From Adiantum capillus-veneris (taxonomy: Eukaryota > Streptophyta > Polypodiopsida > Polypodiales > Pteridaceae): DNA of 64,000 nucleotides. Shown here one piece after another: positions 1 through 10,820 of this stretch. The notes under the pieces are model-generated. The model was given only the letters and a program-made list of their open reading frames with translations. It was not told the DNA's origin and ran no database searches. A program made the position numbers and the translations under genes. Position 1 is the stretch's first letter. Each line of letters begins with the position of its first letter. Where the stretch lies: positions 17,125,912 through 17,189,911 of the forward strand of contig CM043965.1 in NCBI GenBank assembly GCA_014529385.2. Reading direction: 5' to 3'.

Positions 1-2046
1 ATTATTCTTCTTCCATCACCTACGAGTACGAAGCAATTGGCAACCTTTATACACAAAGTGAAGTACATGGCAAGGTTTATTCCATTGTCTTCTCAGATTC
101 TTTATCCATTACAACAAGTGGCAAAGCATGATCCATTGCAATGGGATGACAAGTGTGAAGAAGTGTTTCAAGAGGTGAAAGAGGTGTTAGGGGGGTTGTC
201 AGCCATGCAGGCTCTTGATTGGGAGAAAGTTTTTTATGTAAATCCATCAGTAGGGGATGATGCCATTGGAGCCATGCTATTGCAAAAGGGGAAGGGCAGC
301 CATTATATGAGGCCAATGTATTGTGCAAGCCGAGTGAAGTTGGTAGCGGAGAGAAAGTTATCGGAAGTAGAGCTAGTGATGGCCAGTGTAATATTTGCTT
401 GTCGACGATTTCGTCATTACTTGCTACCACGGCCTTTTGTTTTCTTGACGAGTTATGACTTTTTGCCACAGTTAATTAATGGTACTAACATGTCAAATGT
501 GGTGAAGAAATGGGTAATTGAGCTACAAGAGTTTGAGTTCTCTTTTCTAGTGGAAGATAGTACAAGGGCTACCCTAGCTGATTTGTTGACCTACAAGGAG
601 AATCCCCTTATTGTTAAGGAAGAGGTGGTGAGAAAGGTAGTTGAAGAAGTGCCACAGATCAACAATGCACATGTGTTGTTCTTTGATGGTTCATACAGAA
701 AGAGCCACGATGCAGCTTTAGGGGGTATAGCACTTTATGATCCAGAGGGGAAGCTAGTATGCAAGAGAGGGTTCAAATTGGATGCGCATAGTAACAATGA
801 GGCTGAATATGCTACATTGGAAGCCGGATTACACATTTGTTTGAAGCATGGGGTTCGAAGGTTGAGCATAAAAGGTGATGCCTTGTTAGTGGTGAAGCAA
901 GTGCTGGGTGTGTGGAAGAGCAAGAACACCTCATTGAAGGAAATGTGCTTTAGAATTAAAGGCCTGTTAAAAAAGTTCGAAGCATGGAGCATCAGACACA
1001 TTGAACGTGCTCTAAATGGAGAGGCACATGAAGCAGCTCAAGGCATGATTGGGGAGCTATTCGTGTTGAGGACCACTTTACCTCTTTATCATGGCCGGGA
1101 AAGTTTGGCTCAAGAAGAGGAGTTTTTGCTAACAGGAATCATTCCAAAGGAGATTCAGAAGTCTAAGAAGTATGTCTTTGTGCGTAGAGCATACAGGTAC
1201 AAATTGATTGGTGATGTCTTATACATGAAAGCGGCTGATCTCGTGTTGAGACGTGTACCTTGGCGGGAGGAGCTTTACAGAGTGTTGGAAGAGAATCATG
1301 AAGGCGCATGTGGTGGCCATTTTGCTCTAAAGATCACCTTGCATAAGATTTTGCAAGAGGGGTATGTATGGCCTAGTTTGCACAAGGATGTTCACCATTG
1401 GTGTAGGTCTTGCAATAGGTGTCAAGCATTTGGGAAGAGAGTGTTGAAGCCAGAGCTACGAAAAACCATTATGGCGTTTGATGTGTTTGAAAAGTGGGGG
1501 ATTGATGCAATAGGCCCGTTACCTATCACAAGCAGGGGAAAAAGCTATATTTTGACGGCAGTGGACTATCTTTCTAGATGGGTAGAGGCTATAGCAGTAA
1601 AACAGATCACTGCAAAGGATGTGGCAAAATTTGTGTATGATGAAATATGTTGCAAGTTTGGGGTGCCATTAGAGCTACTTTCAGATAAGGGGCCAGGATT
1701 TAGAGCTAAACTGCTAGACTTCTTATGCACAAAGATGAAGATTAAGCATCAGCATACCACTCCTTATTACCCACAGTGTAATGGCTTAAATGAAAGATTT
1801 AATGGTGAGTTGGTACAAATTCTTTCTAAAGTGACAGAGCACCAAGGAAAGAATTGGGATTTGGAATTGCCTAGTGCATTATGGGCTTACCGTACTTCGG
1901 TGAAGACAGGTATAGGGTTTACTCCATTTCATTTGGTGTATGGAAAGGAAGCACTATTGCCTGTGGAGGTAGAGTTTCCTGTGGTCAAGATGTTAGAGAA
2001 GTTGCTTGGGCCGCCTAGTGATGCATTCAAAGAGAGGATCTTGTAG
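1..2046 (+). CDS. Gy-A pol: RT tail, RNase H, second RNase H, integrase (5' partial)
   Basis: The frame is open from base 1, so the coding start lies outside the window; the first ATG at 37 is internal. Order seen: end of the RT/connection domain (TKQLATFIHKVKYMARFIPL), a gypsy RNase H (VGDDAIGAML, later CRRFRHYLLP), then a second, archaeal-type RNase H around residues 215-350 with FDGS, NNEAEY and KGDALLV supplying the acidic residues, then integrase. The integrase has the zinc-binding H-x-H/C-x2-C region (CGGHF, CRSC) and a D,D,E core (GIDAIGP, LSDKGPGF, NGLNERFNG). The dual RNase H layout is known from Tat-lineage plant gypsy elements. The product would copy the element RNA and insert the cDNA. 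The frame is interrupted only by TAG at 2044-2046, after which it continues. Confidence 0.9.
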   Translation: MILLPSPTSTKQLATFIHKVKYMARFIPLSSQILYPLQQVAKHDPLQWDDKCEEVFQEVKEVLGGLSAMQALDWEKVFYVNPSVGDDAIGAMLLQKGKGSHYMRPMYCASRVKLVAERKLSEVELVMASVIFACRRFRHYLLPRPFVFLTSYDFLPQLINGTNMSNVVKKWVIELQEFEFSFLVEDSTRATLADLLTYKENPLIVKEEVVRKVVEEVPQINNAHVLFFDGSYRKSHDAALGGIALYDPEGKLVCKRGFKLDAHSNNEAEYATLEAGLHICLKHGVRRLSIKGDALLVVKQVLGVWKSKNTSLKEMCFRIKGLLKKFEAWSIRHIERALNGEAHEAAQGMIGELFVLRTTLPLYHGRESLAQEEEFLLTGIIPKEIQKSKKYVFVRRAYRYKLIGDVLYMKAADLVLRRVPWREELYRVLEENHEGACGGHFALKITLHKILQEGYVWPSLHKDVHHWCRSCNRCQAFGKRVLKPELRKTIMAFDVFEKWGIDAIGPLPITSRGKSYILTAVDYLSRWVEAIAVKQITAKDVAKFVYDEICCKFGVPLELLSDKGPGFRAKLLDFLCTKMKIKHQHTTPYYPQCNGLNERFNGELVQILSKVTEHQGKNWDLELPSALWAYRTSVKTGIGFTPFHLVYGKEALLPVEVEFPVVKMLEKLLGPPSDAFKERIL

Positions 2047-2463
2047 TTACAAGAGGTCCAGTTGGATAGGATGAGCGCATTGGAGCATTATGGGCAGATG
2101 CAGGATAAGGCTTTGGCAAAGATAAATGAAAAGGTCAAAAGTAAGGGTATCAAGAAACATGACTTGGTTTTGCGCTACAATAGTAAGCTGGACAACACCT
2201 TCCAAAAGAAGTTTCAAATTAAGTGGGAAGGCCCTTTCAAGGTAGTGGAGTGTTTTCCAAATGGCACATATCAGCTGGCTAACCTGGATGGTGTTCTACA
2301 TAAGTCAAGGGTAAATGTATTGCGTCTTAAATTGTATCATGCTAGATTGATGATGGTGGAGCAAGATGAGCTGTCTGTGGAGCAAGCAATGTTGGTGAAG
2401 GATGAGGAGACCTGTGATGCGGCGAGTCTCATATCTCTCTTTGCTGCTGCTGATCATGAATGA
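2047..2463 (+). CDS. Gy-A integrase C-terminal region
   Basis: This continues in the same frame as the upstream pol after a single TAG codon. The first internal ATG is at 2062. It contains a K/R-rich stretch and the typical gypsy integrase tail (KKFQIKWEGPFKVVE, then NGTYQLANLDG and KSRVNVLRLK), followed by an acidic end and a TGA stop at 2461-2463. The tail normally binds DNA or chromatin. It lies directly upstream of the purine tract and 3' LTR. The element could be a recent copy with one nonsense mutation, or the stop may be read through; the sequence alone does not decide. Confidence 0.8.
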   Translation, partial: LQEVQLDRMSALEHYGQMQDKALAKINEKVKSKGIKKHDLVLRYNSKLDNTFQKKFQIKWEGPFKVVECFPNGTYQLANLDGVLHKSRVNVLRLKLYHARLMMVEQDELSVEQAMLVKDEETCDAASLISLFAAADHE

Positions 2464-2470
2464 TCTAGCA

Positions 2471-2491
2471 GGCTAGGGGATGGGCAAATTA
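2471..2491 (+). promoter_or_regulatory. Gy-A polypurine tract
   Basis: A purine-rich run (GGCTAGGGGATGGG) lies immediately before the LTR start TGTCAGG at 2492. This is the expected plus-strand primer position. Confidence 0.6.
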
Positions 2492-3632
2492 TGTCAGGAG
2501 TTTATTTGAGCAAGGGATTGCGCATATGTACATACACATGCATGGTGCATCGAATAAAGGATTACCCAATTTCCATAGCCAGGTGGTTACGTGGGGCCCA
2601 CATGTGTATAGGTAGGACAACATGTACATAGTGCAGCGATTTTCACTATTATAAATACTAGTGTGTTTTTTCTACAATAAGGAGGAGTTGGTAGTGCGTA
2701 AAACTTCTCGAGGAAGCTATCCGCGGGCCGATGACATGAGGTCAGCAGGTGCGTCAGATGGCATCTAGTGGCGTCAGGAGGGCGAACGAGGTCAATATTT
2801 GCACGCGGATGAGGACGGACACAACGTGGGTGTTTTCTTGTGAGAGTTATGCAGAAAGGTCATCATTAGGACCACTTTTTGGGGCCACTTCACGTGGTGG
2901 CGAGATGCATTATTGGAAAAAAGCTGAGTGCCAGGTGTGCGAATGATGCAAAAAGGTGACAACTATGCACTGCGAGGTCAGTTTTTGGCCTGTTCAGGGT
3001 CCGTTTGAGGTCATCTAAAAGGCCACGGGTGCCCAACTAATAAATCTAAGTGTGGGAACTGAAAAAACATAGAGAAGACCAGAAAAAACGTGGAGAAGAG
3101 AGGAGGAACAGCCGCAGGTGTGTTTTTGGGGTTTTTGGAGCCTGTTTTGGCCGTAAACTACTCATCCGAGGTCGAATTTGAGCACTTTGACATTGTAGAC
3201 TGGGGTTTTGGGCCGTTCCGGACGCGATGGTGCTGTCCATTTTGCCAAATTCCTCACTCTTTTCCTGCTGTTTTTTTGTGTAAGTTTCTCCTATGAGCGA
3301 AGTTTCTGCTCTAGTTTGTGATTGTATCTGGCTTATTTTACCCATATTGTGTGAGCTATTTGCCCCATTGGTGTTGGCCCAAGCTCAATTGTATCTAAAC
3401 ATCATAAATTATCCTCTTTTGAGCTGAGTTTTTTGGGTGTGTGTGTGTTTGTGTGTCCGTGTGGAGTGGGCAAGTGGATAGTCTCTCTCCTCTCACTCCG
3501 GAGGTGTGTTCCCTGTCTCGGCTAGGTGTGTTGTCTAAGCCGAGTGGTGCCCCATAGTGTGTGTGTGTATCTTCCCAAGAGTGTGTGTCGGGTCATTATA
3601 GAGGCGTTGTGTGTGTTTTCATCCCGCTCACA
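2492..3632 (+). repeat. Gy-A 3' LTR
   Basis: The LTR starts TGTCAGGAG, closely like the Gy-B LTR start TGTCAGGAA. A TATA-like TATAAATA lies near 2651. The right end is placed near ...CTCACA at 3632 because sequence homologous to the CACTA transposase copy at about 27355 begins right after it. The end is approximate; no 5' partner is in the window. The (GT)-rich stretch at 3436-3610 is inside the LTR. Confidence 0.65.
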
Positions 3633-4071
3633 ACGTTTATAGTGTTTGAGCTTGACTATCACCTAAGTTTTTTGTTAGTCCGGGATAGTCATGCATGGTC
3701 CACATCAGGATGCCTCCGATCAAGGCATTGCGTCCACCTGTGTGTCGGCTCATATTCACCACTTCTATGGCAATCCACAATTTTTGTATCTCTTCCAATA
3801 GTGGACAAAGATACACATCCATATTCTTCACTATATACCACCTAGGCACAGTCAAGCTTAGAAATAGGTGCCCCTTCTTGGTCGTCAACCACGGGGGAAT
3901 GTTGTAATTGACAATGATAGCTGGCCATACACTCTAGGATGTCGAACTCTGACCAAATGGATTTATGCCATTTATATCCAAACCGAGATGAAAATTACGA
4001 GCTTCCCTAGAAAATTTTCACCATGTGTCATCTATATGCTTCCATTCCGCACAATCTGCAAGGATCCGTAG
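3633..4071 (-). pseudogene. Cac-1: CACTA tnp2-type transposase fragment
   Basis: Read on the minus strand this gives WTMHDYPGLTKNLGDSQAQ and NMDVYLCPLLEE, both characteristic of the tnp2 (Transposase_21) family of plant CACTA elements. The nucleotide sequence runs parallel to 27355-27786 in Cac-2, so the two are copies of one family. No continuous frame spans the fragment. Its left side is cut by the Gy-A LTR and its right side by the Gy-C LTR at 4072. The copy in Cac-2 continues past the point where Gy-C begins here, so 4071/4072 is a true insertion or rearrangement junction. Confidence 0.8.
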
Positions 4072-4520
4072 TGGATCAGTCACACCAGTAGTAATCACCA
4101 CAAGCAGTTACTATAGTAACTCCTTGGAGCTATAAATAGGACCCACTACATTGTAATCAAGCTCCTTGCTTCCTAGTTCCTTGGCTTAATTTCTTGTTTT
4201 TTGGCTTTAGCTCTCTAAGCATTCTTGAGTTACGAGCTCTTTGCCTCTAGCTTCACTTTGTAATCATTATTTCTGTAAGAATTTGAGCTCAAATCCATTA
4301 CAAATTATACTGACTGTCCTTGAGCTATTAATCTAAATCTACAAATACTTTTTGAGTTATCCAGTATGTCTCTCATCTCAGTATACTATTCCAGTTCAGT
4401 TAACTATCTTAGTCCAGTCAATTCTCTATTCCAGCTTCACTAGCTGAACTGATGACATAACCAGTAGCTTTAGATTCTGACACTCGAATCAGCTATCTGA
4501 AGAGATCAGCTCCAATTCCA
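4072..4520 (+). repeat. Gy-C 5' LTR
   Basis: The 449-bp LTR begins TGGATCAGTCACACC and ends CAATTCCA. It matches 18377-18793 along its whole length. TATAAATAGG at 4131 is a good TATA box, conserved in the partner (18436). The flanking pentamer on the left is CGTAG. Confidence 0.85.
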
Positions 4521-4523
4521 TTT

Positions 4524-4538
4524 TGGTGATCACGATGG
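4524..4538 (+). promoter_or_regulatory. Gy-C primer binding site (putative)
   Basis: TGGTGATCACGATGG starts three bases after the LTR end and has the TGG start expected for pairing with the CCA end of a tRNA. The tRNA species is not assigned. Confidence 0.5.
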
Positions 4539-4601
4539 TTAGAGCTATTTACTATGCGACCCAAAAACTCTTATCTCCCGGTTAGAATTTCAGTTGTACT
4601 A

Positions 4602-6660
4602 ATGGCACCCAAAGTCAGTCGTGGTCGTAAACCATCAACCCAGTTAGGCACTGATTCCAAACGCATCGACCCTATTCTTGAGGAATCAAAAAGAGATTTT
4701 GATCCTAAAAAGGACTTGATGACCGAGACTGAAGCTCAAGAGGAGCAGAGTCACACTAATGAAGCCAAGGACTCTCAGCACTCCAGTCATTCCCGAAGAA
4801 GAAGGGATGAGCGAGAAGAATGCAACACCAAGAGTTCTCAATCCACACACAGGGATGATGGGCCCAAGGGCAGAAAGGGTAGTTGTCACAGTTCCAGCAG
4901 AAAATCTAGAGAAGAGACAGGAAAAGAGACTGAAGAAGAAATTGATTGGGATGCTCATACAGACCACTACAGGAAGACTTCAAGATGGAGCTAGGCTCCC
5001 AAGGTCAGAAGAAGAAGAGACAATGCTCACCAGCATGCTTATACCTCTTCATTGAAAATCTCTTTTCCGGTGTTCAAAGGAGGAAAGAAAGATGATCCAA
5101 ATGTTCAAATCCAAGCTTTTAAATACTATGCTGATTTGAAGAATATTGATGAAGATGACTGGGGAGAATATTTTCCTCAAACACTGAAAGATGGAGTGAG
5201 GAAATGGTACTACCATTACCCAGCTTGCCAACTCAGATCATACAACAAATTGCTCGAGGCTTTTAGATTGGAATATTCAAACAATAGGGGTAATAAGGAC
5301 ATCCTCTATGAGCTAGATAAGATAACAAAAGGAAAATTATCAGTTAGAAATTATGTTGAGAAAAACAAGGAGTTAACGAGGTAGTTGCAGGAGCCACCAT
5401 CAAAAAAGAGGTTAGGAACATGGTTTCTAAATGGGTCCGGTAGTAAGAAGCTCAAAGAACAGTAGGTGCGTGCACCAACAAAAAATTTAATGATTTGGTA
5501 CAACGAGCTCTAAAGCTTGACTAATAGGCTAAGAAGGAGAGAAGTCACAAGAAAAGGAGGTCCAATAGTAGCAGTTTTTCCACTGAGAATTCTGATTCCA
5601 GTGAGACCTCTAGTAGCTCTGAAAGCAGCTTAGATGAAAAGAGCAAATACAAGGCCAAGAAGGGGTCTTGGTATAGAAAGATTGATGAACTGGCCCGGAA
5701 GATTGCTGAAATCAGCCAGACTAGACAACCAGTTAGGAGAATGGAAACTTGGTGCCCAACGTGAAAATCTAAAGACCATGTTTCCAATGAGTGTCCATAG
5801 TGTACCTATTGTAAAGCATATGGTCATTTATGGAACAATTGTGGCATTCCCATTCATCACTTCAAGAAGGAAAATGACTTCTTTGTAGTGGCATTTACCA
5901 ATGCTGGACCAGCCAGAGTGGAGACAATTAGTGTACTCCAAGAGGAGAAATGAGGTACCAGTGGTACTGGTACTGGGTGCGGCAGGTACCAGGTAGGTAC
6001 TGGCCGGGGCCGGGGTCGTGGTATCTTTCAAAATCAAAGCCTTAACTGTTATATTTGTTGGCAAGTATGGGCATTTTGCGTCTCAGTGTCAGAAGCACCT
6101 AGCACTGTGGCTACTTAGGCAAAAGCCCCAGATCCACTTCCAGTACGAGCAGTTACGCATAGTAAAGGTGTAGTCATTGAGGAAATCCCAAATGAGCCAG
6201 CAAAACCAGTCAGTTATGAAAGTAGCAAATGGGCTCAACAGAAGAGAGGTATGGAAGGCAAAGGGAAAAGAGAAGGTAGTTGATGAATGGCAGGAGCAGA
6301 GAGAACTGGCGGCCAAGATCACAGAAGATCTAGTCAAGAAGCTACCAGAGCAGCCAGAAAGTTTTGATGCCCGGGTCATTCAAAAGATACCATCCCAGTC
6401 TTCTAAGCAAACAAAACCTGATCAATCAGGGTCTAGGATACCTGAGACTATGTTGGCTGTAGTCCAAGGACTGGTGGAGAAACTAGGGAACATTGAATTA
6501 GATATAACTGCAACAAGAAATAATGAAAGAGGCACAATAGGTACCAGAATAAAAGAGTCGCACTATGCAGATAGTCCAATTCTTCAAGTTCTGATAATAA
6601 CTCTAATCAAGAGAGAGAAGAAATTCATGTTAAGATTTTTGAAAGAATTCAAAAGCTAAT
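4602..6660 (+). pseudogene. Gy-C gag (capsid and zinc knuckle), broken
   Basis: The likely start is ATG 4602 (MAPKVSRGRK), 82 bases after the LTR. Frames 4554-4994, 4759-5055 and 5052-5384 together give a charged N-terminus and a capsid-like core (FPVFKGGKKDDPNVQIQAF, later KWYYHYPACQL). A zinc knuckle CTYCKAYGHLWNNC (C-x2-C-x4-H-x4-C) is coded near 5797-5840, and a second, frameshifted one (NCYIC...) near 6045-6095. Gag packages element RNA into cytoplasmic particles. Several stops and frameshifts (5383, 5465, 5522, 5951) make this copy non-coding. Frame 6177-6659 is a lysine/glutamine-rich tail. Confidence 0.75.
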
Positions 6661-6729
6661 AGTTGAACTAGAGGACATCAGAAAACCTTTTTTTGAAGCA
6701 AAAAAATTCATCAGACACAACAAAGGAAG

Positions 6730-7316
6730 GTTGAAGCAAAAGCCAGAACATTTGACTTAGCAACTATCAGAGATGATGAACTCTCGGTGATCCACGTAGA
6801 CTACAACGTTAGAAACAGTGGGAGCCACTATCCGATGTTATACTGGATGGAGAAGCAGGAGTAAACATCCTAGGGACACACCTTCAACAAAGGATGGGTA
6901 TCACAAACTTGAAACCAACACCTTTCAAAGTTCAAATGGCCGATCATTGAGTTGTCCAGGCAATTGGGATGATAGAGAGTATGCAGATAAGGGTGGGAAA
7001 AGAAAAGTTCAAGAGCAGCTTTTTGGTACTAGAAGGTGCATATGGGATTCTACTGGGGCACCCATGGCTGCAAACGGCACATGTTGTTCATGACTATGCC
7101 AATCAGACTCTGACAATACAGGGCACTAGTAGAAGAATTCAGGTCCAGACGCACAACACTAGAAGCTGGAGAAAGGAACTACCACCAGAAGATCTTTTCC
7201 AAAAGGATGGAGTAAAGAAAATTGAGAGGATGTTGGCAGCAATGAATATTTTTCCATTGGATGAGATAAATCTAAAGGTAGTATTATTTGACAAAGATCA
7301 AGCTGAAAAGTAAAAG
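6730..7316 (+). pseudogene. Gy-C retropepsin-type protease, broken
   Basis: The reading ILDGEAGVNIL carries the D-G/S-A-type active-site segment, and about 75 residues later comes GILLGHPWLQTA, the usual C-terminal signature of gypsy proteases. The segments are in different frames (frames starting near 6818 and 6969), so at least one frameshift separates them. It would process the Gag-Pol polyprotein. The position between gag and RT is canonical. Confidence 0.7.
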
Positions 7317-7673
7317 AAGCAATTTTCAAGTCAGTTCACTGATCTGAATTCTAGAGAATGACCAGTTCAGCTAACTAGAAGGCAAGAGAAAGTAGTTGAC
7401 TCTATAAAAGAGTTCTGAGATTCCAGTACGCCAACAACCTTTGAACAAACATATTCTGAGGAAGTTATTGAAGTTCAGAATAAAGGTTCAAAACTAAGGG
7501 GTCCATCCTGAGATTATGTTGAGGAGTCAACCAAAAGGAAGAGAGGTGGGCCTAACTGGTTGCTTCTAGATGATCAGGAAGTCCAAGACTAGAACCTAGG
7601 TTCTGAGAAAAATCCTGGATTATTCAAAGTCAACAAGCATCTAGACCCAAGAACGAAAGAAAAAGCCCAAGAC

Positions 7674-8023
7674 ATGTTCCAGAAGTACAAAGATGTACTC
7701 GCATGGGAACAAAATGATCTAAAAGGGGTAAATCCAAGGTTTGTCAACATAAAAATACCTATGAAACCGTATGCTAGACCAGTGCGATTGCAACGGTATA
7801 AAATGAATCCAAATTACGCCAAGAAGGTCAAAGAAGAGACCGATAACCTTCTAAAGGCTGGATTTATCACTGAAGTCGCCAATAGTGACTGGTTATTTCC
7901 TATAGTGGTAGTGCCCAAGGAAATTGGAAAGCTCAGAGTTTGTGTGCATTATCGAAGGTTGAATGCTCAGACTATTAAGGATCCTTTTCCATTACCTTTT
8001 ACGGACATGCTTCTTGATGAAAT
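7674..8023 (+). pseudogene. Gy-C reverse transcriptase, N-terminal half
   Basis: The frame reads YKDVLAWEQNDLKG, then LLKAGFITEVANSDW and VVVPKEIGKLRVCVHYRRLN, the classic start of a gypsy RT (fingers). It stops exactly where Cop-D inserts, at codons for LLDE. The missing second half resumes at 10821 in the same logical frame. The stretch 7317-7673 holds the degraded protease-RT linker with several stops. Confidence 0.85.
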
Positions 8024-8184
8024 TGTTGAGCTATATAGTATCACTATATATAGCACCCAGGTCCCCTCTATATAAACTCATCCCGTGTAGTCATTGGACA
8101 CACTTTGGGGTTCTCAGTTCTGGAGTCGTCTCTCTCTCTCCGGCTCTCATGTTCTCTCATCTCGCTCTTCCTCCCTAGTCAACA
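8024..8184 (+). repeat. Cop-D 5' LTR
   Basis: The LTR begins TGTTGAGCTATATAG and ends CCTAGTCAACA. TATATAAACTC near 8071 is the probable TATA box, and the CT-rich stretch after it resembles a short transcribed leader. Confidence 0.93.
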
Positions 8185-8196
8185 TGGTATCAGAGC
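8185..8196 (+). promoter_or_regulatory. Cop-D primer binding site
   Basis: TGGTATCAGAGC directly abuts the LTR. It is complementary to the 3' end of plant initiator tRNA-Met, the usual copia primer. Confidence 0.92.
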
Positions 8197-10294
8197 TCGA
8201 TTTTGATAAGCCTCAACGTGTAAGGCAACATCTTGTGGTGATGGAAACAACTTCACAGTATCTAGCTAAGTAGAATTTTCTGTTTTCTGTTATTTGTTTG
8301 TGTGCATGGCAATACAGAATTAGAAGAAAGTAAGTAGTGCTTTGTCTAACATGTTTCATCAAGAGATTGCACTAGTAGATGTTTGTAAGAAATCAACAGA
8401 GTTGTATGTGGGCGCAAGAAGGAAAAAGTGTTAAAGCTTATATGTTTTCGTCCGCTTTCCATCTTTTCTGTGTGCGTTAAAAGATAGTATCGTTGTCTTA
8501 ATTAGTGGTTTTCAAGATCAAAACGTGAAAATCAGCTCTAGTGCTGCATAGTATCCGAAGCTTCAGACACAAAGCATTGCAGTAGCACTTGAAAGCTACG
8601 ATTGCAACTGCAGCGCTGCCTTGCAGTACTATTTTTATCGTGCTTTTCTTTTTTAACTTGCATGCTATTTTTAGAAAAAACATCATTAATTTAAGAGTAA
8701 CCTACGTAAGTCTATAAAAAAAAAGCTGCTTTTGTTGCTCGGCATCAGCTCCTGCGAGGCTTGATTCTCACCAGCTCGCGCTTGTCCAAACAATCTCCAT
8801 GCAGAGTTTTTCTCATGGACAAGTAAATTAAAGTTGGGTTCGTTGCAGGACCAAGGTAGCGCTAATGCCTATTCCAAGCAAGGTATAGCCAGCTATGCTT
8901 GATGCTATTTCATGGACACTTGAAGCGGGTTCATTGTAGGACCAAAGCATATCCGACCTTCTTGAAACGCATGGAAGCACAAGTTTGTAGCAACGAGAAG
9001 AAAGAGTGCGTCCCGGTGTTGCTTTTGTTTGTGCATGCTTTAAATATGCTAGCGATCTGTTTAAAGTTGTTGCTAATACCAAAGCCCTCGCTATCATGGG
9101 ACATATCAGTGGGCATATTCTTTTGGGCCAGCAAACCGTGTGCAGGTGCGATGTGTAGATGCACAAAAAAGCAAGACTTTCTCAGCCAACTGAGTTGGCG
9201 CATGCGTCAAAGCCAAAGTCGGGTGACGTTTTTGCCATGTTCGTCATTTGTAAAAGCCCTGATAAAAGCACTGATAACCCTATTATTATTACTTTGTTAT
9301 ATTTGAAATAGAATCCTATCGTTTACTTTGATGCTATTTTAAGAAAATACAATGCATCGGGGCTAATGGCCATCGAGAAGCACTTGATTACCATCACCCA
9401 CAGTTATGTTGTGGCTTTGACTTGCGTCTATGATGGGTGCCCATGCCGACTTAAGAGATTTACATCTAGTTGTCTTGAATTGACAATCCCATTATTAGTG
9501 GCCCACAAGACCTTGCGTACAAGGCTAGATTAGCGCCATTCTAAGATCCCAATTAGATTTACACAAGTGTTATTTTGAGTAAGCTGGTCTCTACTCTCAC
9601 AAGAATAACGCCTAGCTTCCATGGCTTTGACTTCAATGGTGATGAGGAATGTCATATTTGGTTTATTCATGAGTAAGCTTGTCTTGATTATATGGTTGCT
9701 GTATCATCACTGGTGGAGTTTTTCACTTATATTTGGTCAATCGATTATTTCACATCATGATTTTACTAATACTTTCCTCGATGATGTGATGGATGATGGA
9801 TGTGACAAAGGCTTTGTATGTGTACTTGAGAGCTCGGTGCCTCGTACTCATCATTGGTATTACGTTTGTGTACTTGAGAGCTCGGTGCCTCGTACCTACG
9901 ATTGGTATTATGTTTTATTTTGTCAAAGAGCTCGGTGCCTCTTATTGACCATTGGTATTATGTTTATTTCGTCATATTTCAAGTGCAGATGTTCTCGGCA
10001 TCAATGATGAGAAATGTGACAAAGTTTATACATACCTAGGAGCATGTTATCGTCCTCTTGATTAGTGCTATTGTTGTTATCGTTTTGTTGCACCATCGTC
10101 GTCATTAGTGCTATGGTTGTTATTGTCTTATTGTACCCTCGTTGTCGTCAAGGATTTGGTAGTTGTGATTATACAACACTAGTGTTTCATACCATTTTTG
10201 TATTGTCTTGTGTGTATGTGCTTACATGTCTACATTCTTGTTATATGTACCCGTTGCATCATTATTTGTTTCTCTATCGTCTCTAGAGAGGCAT
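8197..10294 (+). other. Cop-D interior, no recognised gene
   Basis: Both strands hold only short open frames (for example 8899-9306 plus, 8931-9203 minus, 9621-10007 plus) with no family that I recognise. Three direct copies of a 48-50-bp unit containing GAGCTCGGTGCCT start at 9830, 9878 and 9928. The segment may be transduced host sequence, but no exon structure is obvious except at its 3' end. Confidence 0.5.
9815..9968 (+). repeat. Three-copy tandem repeat, 48-50 bp unit
   Basis: GAGCTCGGTGCCTC recurs at 9830, 9878 and 9928, each followed by an ATTGGTATTA(C/T)GTTT block. The repeat is imperfect. Confidence 0.8.
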
Positions 10295-10545
10295 TGCGAA
10301 CCATCTCTAAGGACAATGTGATATGATTATTTCTAACCTTCACATTTCGATATGTTTCTTGAGTTGACGTTGTTTACAGAATTTAAATCACATCAAGCAA
10401 TATGTACAGGGGCTCAAGGATATTGAAGTTGCTCTATAAAAGAATTTGCAGTATCTCAATTGTCTATATCTTGGATTATACGAAGACCCTTGAAAGGGCA
10501 CATTGTAAAACAGGAGTGATGTAGCTCCTCTGAACATTGTAAATG
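10295..10545 (+). other. Segment shared with Cop-H (possible captured exon)
   Basis: ACCATCTCTAAGGACAATGT and the following 60 bases recur in inverted orientation in Cop-H at about 22035-22240. After TTTACAG at 10379 both copies can be read as NHIKQ(Y/H)(V/I)QG(L/I)KD followed by VAL, suggesting a 3' exon with an intron acceptor. The Cop-D copy then has a TAA. Confidence 0.55.
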
Positions 10546-10599
10546 TAAATTTAAAATATTTTAATATAACGGTGGGTATATATAGAGCTGTGGGTTTTT

Positions 10600-10617
10600 C
10601 CCTTGATCCCCCAAGGG
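10600..10617 (+). promoter_or_regulatory. Stem-loop upstream of Cop-D polypurine tract
   Basis: CCCTTG ATCCCC CAAGGG forms a perfect 6-bp stem with a 6-base loop. It is followed by GGTTTTTTCATCC and, 41 bases on, by the LTR. The equivalent hairpin occurs in Cop-H, Cop-I and Cop-N. Confidence 0.6.
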
Positions 10618-10657
10618 TTTTTTCATCCATAGTTAGGGACCTTCCTTTGAGTGGGGG

Positions 10658-10820
10658 TGTTGAGCTATATATAGTATCTCTATATATAGCACCCTGGTCC
10701 CCTCTATATAAACTCATCTCGTGTAGTCAATGGACACACTTTGGGGTTCTCAGTTCTAGAGTCGTATCTCTCTTTGCGACTCTCGTGTTCTCTCATCTCG
10801 CTCTTCCTCCCTAGTCAACA
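10658..10820 (+). repeat. Cop-D 3' LTR
   Basis: It matches 8024-8184 with a 2-bp AT insertion and about ten substitutions, and is preceded by GAGTGGGGG. Confidence 0.93.

Larger units (their letters stand above)
8024..10820 (+). mobile_element. Cop-D: complete small non-autonomous copia-type LTR element
   Basis: Two LTRs of 161 and 163 bp (8024-8184 and 10658-10820), both TG...CA, flank 2.47 kb. A primer site TGGTATCAGAGC (initiator methionine tRNA type) follows the 5' LTR directly, and a G5 purine tract precedes the 3' LTR. The perfect target duplication GAAAT is at 8019-8023 and 10821-10825, and removing one copy rejoins the Gy-C RT frame. No gag or pol homology was seen in the interior, so it must have moved with proteins from another copia element. 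About ten substitutions between the LTRs suggest a moderately old insertion. Confidence 0.95.

Noticed and set aside
77-469. Antisense open frames over gypsy pol (for example 77-469, 735-1001)
   Set aside because: Shadows of a strongly conserved plus-strand pol.
8899-9306. Cop-D internal frames as a captured gene
   Set aside because: Both strands have equally long frames here and neither shows a recognisable domain.
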